Shown one piece after another: positions 8,625-14,107 of a stretch of DNA of 26,476 bases. The notes beneath the pieces are model-generated. The model worked only from the letters and a program-made list of their open reading frames with translations, was not told the origin of the DNA and did not search any database. The position numbers and the translations under genes are program-made. The stretch spans positions 1 to 26,476 of IMG/VR virus record IMGVR_UViG_3300044612_000496. One strand, 5' to 3'. Every line of letters starts with the position of its first letter. The stretch's first letter is position 1. The stretch comes from a virus.

Positions 8625-8972
8625 TTAAAGAGTTTTCATTTGGGACAATCGTCCAAATGTTGAGGCATTATACACTCTAAACTTGCTCTCTTTGCAGTTG
8701 TTACGTCGCCAAGCGACATACGGCAAGTTGTAGGGATCTTGGTCTAAAAACCACCTAAAGCAGTTCTTTCCTACAACACAATGAATGTACCAGCAATCTG
8801 GGTTTGGGTGGTCCCAAGTTAAGTCCTGTTTTGCGGCCTCGATTGGGCGGGCCATGATGAACTTATCTGGGTAGCTAATTACAAACCCATGCGTTAAATA
8901 CGAGCTTAACTCTTGCTCAAAGTTAAGGCCAATTTCCGTAAACATCTTTTTGGCCTCATGGATTGGTTTCAT
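8625..8972 (-). CDS. Conserved-looking 115-residue phage protein
   Basis: 115 residues from ATG 8972, whose ATG overlaps the nozzle stop as TAATG. The sequence has a beta-rich core (HGFVISYPDKFIMARPIE), a Trp/His/Cys-rich centre (WYIHCVVGKNCFRWF), a Pro-Tyr motif (DPYNLPYVAWRR) and a C-terminal FRVYNASTFGRL. This pattern (HGFVI, ARP, W-x-H, LPYVAW, FRVY near the end) resembles a small protein seen next to tail or internal virion genes in many podoviruses. Its position recalls T7 gp13, an internal virion protein required for assembly, but no sequence relationship can be claimed by eye. It looks more AT-rich than its neighbours. Function unknown. Confidence 0.6.
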   Translation of the reverse strand: MKPIHEAKKMFTEIGLNFEQELSSYLTHGFVISYPDKFIMARPIEAAKQDLTWDHPNPDCWYIHCVVGKNCFRWFLDQDPYNLPYVAWRRNNCKESKFRVYNASTFGRLSQMKTL

Positions 8973-11158
8973 TAACTAGCTTCAGTAACAGAACGGAACG
9001 CGGAGTAAGCCTCAATCTTTACCATTCGCAGCTTGGGTCGGCCCTTGGTGGGAACAAACTTAGCCTGAATCCCATAGCCGCGCACATTGCCAATGCGCCC
9101 ACGAACAGAGCTGTCCTCGCCCACAGGCAGGTCAAAACCAAGGCTTTCGGTTAGGGAGTACATCTCTACTTCCTTGTCGATGTTCTCCGTAATCATGGTG
9201 ACATCGCCGTCGCTCAGTTCGTACTCTGAGCTTTCAACGTGCAACTCATAGGCATTAAAACTCTTACGGCCTACGTCGCCAAAGATGTACTGGCGGGTAA
9301 CAACCTCCGACTCAATGGGCAGGGGCTGGGCGTCTAGGCCGGGGGCCGTGTAGATGTAGTCAAAGGAGTCTACGCGCTCGTCAATTACATGGATGCCGCC
9401 GAAGCGGTTGACGGCGTACAGCTTGTTGATGCCGCCGGACCCAGACACGATGAGATTGCTGATGTCCCAGCCCGTATTGTCAATGATGTCCAAGCTCTCC
9501 CAGCCCTTGTTGAGCAGGTTGTAGACGAGGATGGCGTTGTTCCGGGTGCTGTTATCCAGCGGCACGGCAATCCAATAGCGGTTGTCGTGGTAGATGGCTA
9601 CAGCGTTGTAGGCGTATGCCGAGTTAATGCGCTTAATCAGCGGGTTAATCGGATCGGATAGGGGTAGCCCCGCACCACGCAGATTGTACAAGTCTTGGAA
9701 GGACGTGGAGTAGACACCGTTGTCAGACAGGAAGAACACCTGATCTCCAATCGTAACGACGGACTTCCGCGCCACCAAACCAGCCTCACGGGTGATTTCC
9801 TTTAGGCTAATGTCCGCAATCGACCCACTAAGCCCCATCATCAGATGGATGGAGTTGCGGTTGAAGATGACAGCATTATCTTCGGTAAATGGGTGAACAT
9901 ACTGAAGATAGTCAGCGATACCCGCCGTCACCTTGAGCTGGTTCTGGATGCGGTCGTAGGTGTCAGAGTCGAAGACATCCGACAGGAGAATCTCATCGCG
10001 GACGTTACGGCTCGTAACGGTCTCGCTGCCGCTGCTACCCGTAGTAGTGTAGTAGTAGGGGACGATGATGCGCCGCTGGTGATAGACGCCCCACGGGGGC
10101 GCGGGCATATGCGTGAAGCCAAGCTGGGAGGGCTGCTTCTTGGCGTACACCACCGTAGTGGCCGTTGAGTCGGGAACCTCTGCAAAGAACGTAAAGCTGC
10201 CCGTTCCCGGCACCGTAGCTACGACATAGCCCGTTCCGTTCTCCGTAAGGGTGGTAGAGCCGTTATCGACAACGAAGATGCGGTCTCCAACTAACAGGCC
10301 GTGGGACGTAGCCGTAACCGTAACAATGCCATCCGTAATAGTCGTATTGCTGGATGCGTCCAAGTAGGTGCTTGTAGCGTAGTCTCCATTAGCCACCTTC
10401 GTGAAGGCCGGGGTGCCGCTAAAGCTACCGTTCCACTCCAGCGCGGTTTGCCCGTCGCGGAAGATAAACACCTTGTTGAACGCCTGTAGCATACTCACCT
10501 CCGAGGCAATGTTGATGCCTGCGGGGTAGTTAATCGTGGTGGATGCCTGCGTTTGCATATTGATTGCAACCGCATTGCCATACAGGGCGAGGATGATGTA
10601 CTCCGCGTTGCTGGACGCAGGGTTGGAAAACAAGCATGAACCGAAGGCTCCATTGATGTTGGCCGTGCCAACAATCGCGCCACCAGCCTTAGAGGAGCCA
10701 GTAACGGAGTAGGTCTCGCTGCCCGTAGCTCCAGCAATCGTATAGGTGAATGTATTGAGTCCCGTAACGGTGATGGTCTTGTTGCCGTTGGGGTTCACCG
10801 TTCCCGTGCCTACATCCACAATCGCCACAACGTAGGACGACGAGAAGCCGTGGTTGGTAGACGTAGTGATGGTGACGGTCGTGCCAGATCGGGTGGCCGA
10901 GCTAATCACTACCTGCGGCCATACATTGAACGGCAGGCTTAGCGACTCATCAATCGACCCAATCTTTGGGCCAAACGTATCAACGCCGGGGCGCACCTGC
11001 CACGTCCCGTCTACGTTCATCCGTCCATTGACGGACATAGCAAGCTCACCCGGCTGAAGTTGATCCGGGCGCAGGCGGTTGTTGAAGCGTGAGAAGCCAA
11101 CATCGGCCTCTTCAGCAACCGGAGTGTCCCTACCTGAGTAGCTGCTATAACGTGGCAT
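8972..11158 (-). CDS. Tail nozzle protein, T7 gp12 (tail tubular B)-like
   Basis: 728 residues from ATG 11158. The opening (FNNRLRPDQLQPGELAMSVNGR) and the text after it, WQVRPGV, are typical of podovirus tail nozzle proteins, which start with a strand that binds the adaptor and a line about the 'parameters' of the tail. The middle carries long beta-rich segments such as RRIIVPYYYTTTG, YWIAVPLDNSTRNNAILVYN and INKLYAVNRFGG, matching the beta-propeller of the nozzle. Two inserted beta modules (residues about 86-154 and 272-340) resemble each other and one in the adaptor protein. It would form the distal end of the short tail through which DNA leaves. It lies after the tiny basic genes and before the internal virion proteins. 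There is no Shine-Dalgarno motif at its start. Confidence 0.8.
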   Translation of the reverse strand: MPRYSSYSGRDTPVAEEADVGFSRFNNRLRPDQLQPGELAMSVNGRMNVDGTWQVRPGVDTFGPKIGSIDESLSLPFNVWPQVVISSATRSGTTVTITTSTNHGFSSSYVVAIVDVGTGTVNPNGNKTITVTGLNTFTYTIAGATGSETYSVTGSSKAGGAIVGTANINGAFGSCLFSNPASSNAEYIILALYGNAVAINMQTQASTTINYPAGINIASEVSMLQAFNKVFIFRDGQTALEWNGSFSGTPAFTKVANGDYATSTYLDASSNTTITDGIVTVTATSHGLLVGDRIFVVDNGSTTLTENGTGYVVATVPGTGSFTFFAEVPDSTATTVVYAKKQPSQLGFTHMPAPPWGVYHQRRIIVPYYYTTTGSSGSETVTSRNVRDEILLSDVFDSDTYDRIQNQLKVTAGIADYLQYVHPFTEDNAVIFNRNSIHLMMGLSGSIADISLKEITREAGLVARKSVVTIGDQVFFLSDNGVYSTSFQDLYNLRGAGLPLSDPINPLIKRINSAYAYNAVAIYHDNRYWIAVPLDNSTRNNAILVYNLLNKGWESLDIIDNTGWDISNLIVSGSGGINKLYAVNRFGGIHVIDERVDSFDYIYTAPGLDAQPLPIESEVVTRQYIFGDVGRKSFNAYELHVESSEYELSDGDVTMITENIDKEVEMYSLTESLGFDLPVGEDSSVRGRIGNVRGYGIQAKFVPTKGRPKLRMVKIEAYSAFRSVTEAS
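10139..10345 (-). repeat. Inserted beta module, second nozzle copy
   Basis: Nozzle residues about 272-340: IVTVTATSHGLLVGDRIFVV, then ENGTGYVVATV and SFTF. The pattern 'V-T-x-T...HG-L-x-x-GD-x-I...NG-x-x-Y-x-V...F-T' is shared with residues 86-154 of the same protein and residues 77-146 of the adaptor. It looks like the FCCH-type beta module often matched in phage tail proteins. Confidence 0.5.
10697..10903 (-). repeat. Inserted beta module, first nozzle copy
   Basis: Nozzle residues about 86-154: SATRSGTTVTITTSTNHGF, then NPNGNKTITV and ATGSETYSVTG. It aligns well with adaptor residues 77-146 (SAATRNGTTVTFTT, SPNGTYAITSV, GTGTETYTGTG), so the same module sits in two neighbouring tail-machine proteins. 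Confidence 0.55.
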
Positions 11159-11188
11159 GGATGATAGTTTACCCTATCTATCCGCTAC

Positions 11189-11212
11189 CAAGATGTCAGT
11201 TACGACATCTTG
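11189..11212 (-). other. Perfect 9-bp hairpin over the stop codon of the 47-aa gene
   Basis: CAAGATGTC (11189-11197) pairs fully with GACATCTTG (11204-11212) across a six-base loop. The loop and inner stem contain the stop codon of the upstream 47-residue gene, and the tail nozzle start lies 31 bases further along the minus strand. No T-run follows on either strand, so it is not a standard Rho-independent terminator. It could stabilise or delimit the mRNA between the small genes and the nozzle. Confidence 0.45.
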
Positions 11213-11343
11213 CGACGCTTGAAGTCAACGCCCTTGATGGTGCCCTTGTTACGAGAAGCGTAGAACACGGACTCGCCGCGCTTCTTCCCGTACTCTTCCA
11301 TCATGGCCTTCTTGATCTTCTTGCCCTTCTTAGTGAGTGGCAT
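11200..11343 (-). CDS. 47-residue lysine-rich small phage protein
   Basis: This gene runs from ATG 11343 to TAA 11200-11202. The product starts MPLTKKGKKIKKAM and contains the motif FYASRNKGTIKGV near the middle, ending in basic residues (FKRRKMS). Small proteins with 'MPLTKKGKKI ... VFYAS.NKGTI.GV' are common in podovirus late regions, so I treat this as real despite its size. The ATG sits one base after the TAA of the 60-residue gene (TAATATG), suggesting coupled translation. It is very basic and may bind nucleic acid or be a minor virion component; neither is shown. A 9-bp hairpin overlaps its stop codon. Confidence 0.75.
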   Translation of the reverse strand: MPLTKKGKKIKKAMMEEYGKKRGESVFYASRNKGTIKGVDFKRRKMS

Positions 11344-11344
11344 A

Positions 11345-11527
11345 TTACTTGCAAGCCTTACGCTTGCCCATTTCACAGTTGCGCTTTTTGCAGTTCATTT
11401 TGCCCTCCCCTTCGTTTTCATCCTCCATCATGTCTTCAGCGTCTTCAAAAGCCTCTTCGGCTTCCTTCATGCGCTTGTAGAGCATGAACTCCTGCTTCAT
11501 TGAACGGTTTTTGCGATTTTCCTTCAT
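11345..11527 (-). CDS. 60-residue charged protein with Lys/Cys-rich tail
   Basis: 60 residues from ATG 11527 (MKENRKNRSMKQEF); an ATG three codons earlier (11536) overlaps the upstream stop and would give 63 residues. The first half is helical and charged (YKRMKEAEEAFEDAEDMMED), strongly acidic in the centre. The last 19 residues are very basic with three cysteines (MNCKKRNC, KACK). Acidic helix plus basic Cys tail is unusual for such a short protein. It lies between two other tiny genes with almost no spacing. I do not recognise a family. A small virion or nucleic-acid-binding protein is possible. Confidence 0.55.
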   Translation of the reverse strand: MKENRKNRSMKQEFMLYKRMKEAEEAFEDAEDMMEDENEGEGKMNCKKRNCEMGKRKACK

Positions 11528-11529
11528 GG

Positions 11530-11772
11530 TTAACATTCCCAAGCCCGCCGACTCCAATAGTTAGCGGAAAGTTTGTTGCTCTTGCCCTTGATGCCGCCAG
11601 AGCGGGCGCAATAGCTCTTCTTGCGCGCAGGCTGGTTCTTCTTGATGGTCATGTTCGCATCCCCAAAGCGAACGATGCGCTCCTGTCCATTCTGGCAGGC
11701 TTTGACTCGAAACTTCTTTCGCTCCCCCGGCGTACGCTGGGGAACGTTGCATTTCATTTTAGACTTATCCAT
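11530..11772 (-). CDS. 80-residue basic protein (MKCNVP family), full-length copy
   Basis: 80 residues from ATG 11772. A start five codons upstream (11787) would lie inside the endonuclease gene, whereas ATG 11772 is preceded by AGGG at a workable distance, placed in the last codons of the endonuclease. The protein reads MDKSKMKCNVP at the start, then RKKFRVKAC, IVRFGDANMTIKK, ARKKSYCARSGG and a C-terminal YWSRRAWEC. The FGD-x-x-M-x-I-K-K...R-K-S-x-x-ARxxG layout is shared by small basic proteins found in many phages, often near lysis or tail genes; their function is not established to my knowledge. The first 23 residues are echoed in the endonuclease immediately upstream. Confidence 0.7.
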   Translation of the reverse strand: MDKSKMKCNVPQRTPGERKKFRVKACQNGQERIVRFGDANMTIKKNQPARKKSYCARSGGIKGKSNKLSANYWSRRAWEC

Positions 11773-11774
11773 TG

Positions 11775-12482
11775 TTATACCCTGCAAAAAGTATGACCAG
11801 CAGCCGTTTTATAAATACCACAAAGCTGTTGATTAATTGAACTGCTCCCGGATTTTCTTCCGAAAAATTTAAGTCCAGCGGCAGTAAGGGATTCAAAAAT
11901 CTCGCCAGTTTCGTTGCACATGATCTTTATGTTCTTACCTCCATTTAGAATCCATTGATTCTTTGGCCTAATCAAAACGCCACTAGGAATGGTTCTTTTA
12001 ATCGTTTGGTGAGAAACATTAAGATCTTTTGCAATAGAACAAAGAGACTCACCGCTTTTATATCTTTCGATAATTTCGTGTCTTTGAGCCCAAACCTTTA
12101 GCATTGGCCTACTAATTGCGCCGCCCAATGAAAGATTATAAGTGTTCGAGCTGAGCACATACTCTTCATTAACTAACTCAGCCTCTAGGGCATAAGCATC
12201 GGATTCGCAGTCAAAGGAAGCTAAAACTTTAACCGCAAAGTTATCGTAACCATATTTAGCCACGGCGGCGCAAAACCCACCACGAACGCGCTTTGCTCTT
12301 TTTTCAGCTGACTGTTGGCTGGTTACGCCACAGCCAATGTAACCATTGTTAATTGATTGCAACTTAGTTACGCCCAAATAGGTCTTTCCATTGACCATAT
12401 TGGTTGTTTCATAGACGACGAACTTCTTGCCGCCCTGCACATCCCTACGCGGGACGTTACACTTCATAGCCTTCTTATTCAT
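11775..12482 (-). CDS. GIY-YIG homing endonuclease with DNA-binding modules
   Basis: 235 residues. Order: residues 1-23 resemble the N-terminus of the next gene (MKCNVPRR ... GGKKFVV). A GIY-YIG nuclease domain spans about 22-120, with a degenerate GIY as VVYETTN, then NGKTYLGV for YIG, R65 region, AKYGYDNFAVKVL, a likely catalytic Glu at 100 and YNLSLGG. A helix-turn-helix follows at about 137-165 (YKSGESLCSIAKDLNVSHQT), and a NUMOD-like module at 185-235 (ETGEIFESLTAAG ... TAAGHTFCRV). This is the classic layout of free-standing homing endonucleases, which cut an allele lacking the insert. Its ATG overlaps the end of the 55-residue gene (ATGAATAA). The gene is visibly more AT-rich than its surroundings, consistent with transfer. 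Confidence 0.85.
   Translation of the reverse strand: MNKKAMKCNVPRRDVQGGKKFVVYETTNMVNGKTYLGVTKLQSINNGYIGCGVTSQQSAEKRAKRVRGGFCAAVAKYGYDNFAVKVLASFDCESDAYALEAELVNEEYVLSSNTYNLSLGGAISRPMLKVWAQRHEIIERYKSGESLCSIAKDLNVSHQTIKRTIPSGVLIRPKNQWILNGGKNIKIMCNETGEIFESLTAAGLKFFGRKSGSSSINQQLCGIYKTAAGHTFCRV
12414..12482 (-). repeat. N-terminal segment duplicated from the downstream 80-aa gene
   Basis: Endonuclease residues 1-23 against residues 1-23 of the 80-residue protein: 13 identities by eye, including the block MKCNVP and KKF-x-V. Codons differ at many third positions (ATGAAGTGTAACGTC against ATGAAATGCAACGTT), so this is not a very recent copy. Confidence 0.65.
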
Positions 12483-12642
12483 CGCTCTTTAGGATCTTGA
12501 TGAGCTTGGTAACGGTGTAGGCAATCGACACCAAAACGAGAATGAAGGCCGCAATCTCGTTCACTTGAGTGAGGGTGATCGTCCCAAATGAACCTCCCAC
12601 GCTTACCGCAACCACTTTAGTGATGTCGTTATCGAAGATCAT
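12475..12642 (-). CDS. 55-residue membrane protein, class II holin-like candidate
   Basis: This gene runs from ATG 12642, overlapping the upstream stop as ATGA, to TAA 12475-12477. The product has a short N-terminal region with weak hydrophobicity (VVAVSVGGSFGTITL), a strong membrane segment (EIAAFILVLVSIAYTV) and a basic then acidic tail (KLIKILKSDE). Size, one strong membrane helix and a charged C-terminus fit small phage holins such as the T7 gp17.5 type, and it follows another holin-like gene. It could instead be an antiholin or a partner of that protein. No endolysin is seen in the window, so the role in lysis remains an inference. Confidence 0.6.
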   Translation of the reverse strand: MIFDNDITKVVAVSVGGSFGTITLTQVNEIAAFILVLVSIAYTVTKLIKILKSDE

Positions 12643-13061
12643 TTGCGGATAAGGCTAGTCATACGGCTACCGAACCACCACGCAACTGACGTACCCGCCA
12701 GCATCATAAAGCTCTGGATGGCTTCCACCTTCAGATACTGGTCCTCGATCAGGAAGAAGCTGATGAAGGAGCCAAGCACTAGGCCGATGGTGAGGAATGG
12801 GCGGGTGATGGCGCGGATGTTTGCCGCCCATGGGGCCACCTTCTCCGTCATGTCAGCGGCAGATGCGGACTGAGACGCCGCAAATGCGTTCCATGCTGCA
12901 AGTGCCTCAGCACTAGCGGCTTGCTTGTCGAGCATCTCTAGCGCAAACTTGTTATCCTGCTTCTTCTCCCAGATGCGGATAACAGACGTAGCAACACTAC
13001 CGAACAACCCAAAGAGTCCCCCGGTGCCTGCGTTAAACAGAAGCTCCGACCACAGGCTCAT
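12639..13061 (-). CDS. Three-segment membrane protein, 3TM holin-like
   Basis: 140 residues from ATG 13061, two bases after the upstream stop. Hydrophobic segments lie at about 10-30 (Gly-rich, NAGTGGLFGLFGSVATSVI), 88-105 (PFLTIGLVLGSFISFFLI) and 115-131 (SFMMLAGTSVAWWFGSR). A charged, Ala-rich helix (about 31-75) sits between the first and second. The ending 'AGTSVAWWFGSR' and the motif 'AxIRAITRPF' match what I know of the 3TM holin family first described from gene transfer agents. Such proteins make holes in the inner membrane at lysis. It is followed by the 55-residue one-segment protein, forming a likely two-gene membrane lysis pair. Confidence 0.75.
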   Translation of the reverse strand: MSLWSELLFNAGTGGLFGLFGSVATSVIRIWEKKQDNKFALEMLDKQAASAEALAAWNAFAASQSASAADMTEKVAPWAANIRAITRPFLTIGLVLGSFISFFLIEDQYLKVEAIQSFMMLAGTSVAWWFGSRMTSLIRK

Positions 13062-13063
13062 GG

Positions 13064-13651
13064 CTAGGTGACGTAGTTGACGGATGCGATTCCGCGCCAG
13101 CGACTACCGCTGTCGTCGGTTACAAACACAAAAAGGTGGGTCTTGCCCGTGGACAGGCTGGGGGCGGTGTCATTCGGCCACTTCACGGCAGCAGGCCAAG
13201 TGATGGTGCCGGACGTATTCTCCACCTCTAGGGCAAAGGCATAGGCGCCGCTGGGCACGTTGCTGAACGTGAACGTGCTGTTCGCGTTAATCGTCTTGGT
13301 GAAGTAGTTGCCCAGCGAACAATCGACATCTAGGGACGCAACAACCGTCACCGCACTCTTATACTGTCCCGTAGCCTCAAGGCTCGTAAACTTGCCGGAA
13401 GAGGCCGTAGTGGAGCCAATAGCCAGCGGACTGGCAAACAACTGGGCAGCCGTGGTCTTACGCAGGGCTGTGTCAGCCGAGCTGTGGACAAGGATGGTGT
13501 CAGCCGAGGCTAGGGATGTCTTGGCCGTCTGATCCGTAATGGCACCGGGAAGCAAAACGGCATCATCAACGTGATTGTTGAGGTTCGTTGAGGTTACGAG
13601 ATTCGACGGCGAGGTCGTCCCGTAGGTTGTGCCTTTTTGAATCTGGGCCAT
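13064..13651 (-). CDS. Short tail-fibre-like protein sharing the C-terminal tip of the long fibre
   Basis: 195 residues from ATG 13651. The N-terminus (MAQIQKGTTYGTT ... STNLNNHVDDAVLLPGAI) resembles the start of small phage virion/fibre proteins. The middle has PLAIGSTTASSGKFTSLEAT, a motif also present in the long fibre (PPAIGGTTPAAGKFTTLDAT). Residues about 103-195 are about 70% identical by eye to the last 93 residues of the long fibre (LDVDCS, NYFTKTINANSTFTFSN, SGTITWP, TGKTH, FVTDD, RWRG). The shared end probably trimerises or contacts the receptor. It is followed by the holin-like genes and preceded by the assembly chaperone. It may be an alternative or auxiliary fibre. Confidence 0.75.
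   Translation of the reverse strand: MAQIQKGTTYGTTSPSNLVTSTNLNNHVDDAVLLPGAITDQTAKTSLASADTILVHSSADTALRKTTAAQLFASPLAIGSTTASSGKFTSLEATGQYKSAVTVVASLDVDCSLGNYFTKTINANSTFTFSNVPSGAYAFALEVENTSGTITWPAAVKWPNDTAPSLSTGKTHLFVFVTDDSGSRWRGIASVNYVT
13067..13345 (-). repeat. Shared fibre C-terminal module, copy 2
   Basis: The last 93 codons of the short fibre match the last 93 of the long fibre at 17038-17316. Protein identity is high while third codon positions differ in many places, pointing to an older duplication or to exchange between relatives rather than a recent copy. Confidence 0.8.
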
Positions 13652-13663
13652 GGCCTAAGTATA

Positions 13664-14107
13664 TCAGGGCTTTACGGGCCAGATTACATTATGCGGGAAG
13701 CCAGATTGGCTAGGAATGTCGCGGAGAGCCTGACGGTAGGTGGTCCACGCCACCTTGGAGGGATTGTCCAACGGAGTGTCGTTAAGCTGGGTCCAGTCGC
13801 ACTCGGTGAGCTTGGTGTTGCGCTCGGCGCGAACTTGCTTGGCCTTCTGGGTGTCAATCTCAGCCCGTTCCTCAGCTGTATAGGCCCGCCACAGCTTTAC
13901 CTCAACCACCTCATGCGGGTTGATGACGAACATCGACCCTGAAAACTTCTCATCCACAGCACCCTCATCAATACGAACCGGAAGCCAGCCAAGGGCTTTA
14001 AGCTCATCGTCGCTCAGCCAATTGAGGCCGGAAATGTTGCGCCAGCTAGCGGGCAGGGCGCGAGGCCCATCAACAATGGCGTTATTCTCTACCAGACAGT
14101 AGTTCAT
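13664..14107 (-). CDS. Tail fibre assembly chaperone-like protein
   Basis: 147 residues from ATG 14107. The N-terminal half (MNYCLVENNAIVDGPRALP ... LGWLPV) is the short beta domain often found in such proteins. The C-terminal half has the typical ending with a charged helix (AKQVRAERNTKLTECDWTQL), then AWTTYRQALRDIP and GFPHNVIWPVKP. The 'L-x-x-x-DWTQL-x-D...YRQALRDIP...P...WP' signature matches the phage tail assembly chaperone family. These proteins help fibre subunits fold and trimerise, and usually lie next to the fibre they serve. Here the gene lies just upstream of the short fibre and overlaps the sulfotransferase gene by 26 bases, so the three may be expressed together. Confidence 0.8.
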   Translation of the reverse strand: MNYCLVENNAIVDGPRALPASWRNISGLNWLSDDELKALGWLPVRIDEGAVDEKFSGSMFVINPHEVVEVKLWRAYTAEERAEIDTQKAKQVRAERNTKLTECDWTQLNDTPLDNPSKVAWTTYRQALRDIPSQSGFPHNVIWPVKP

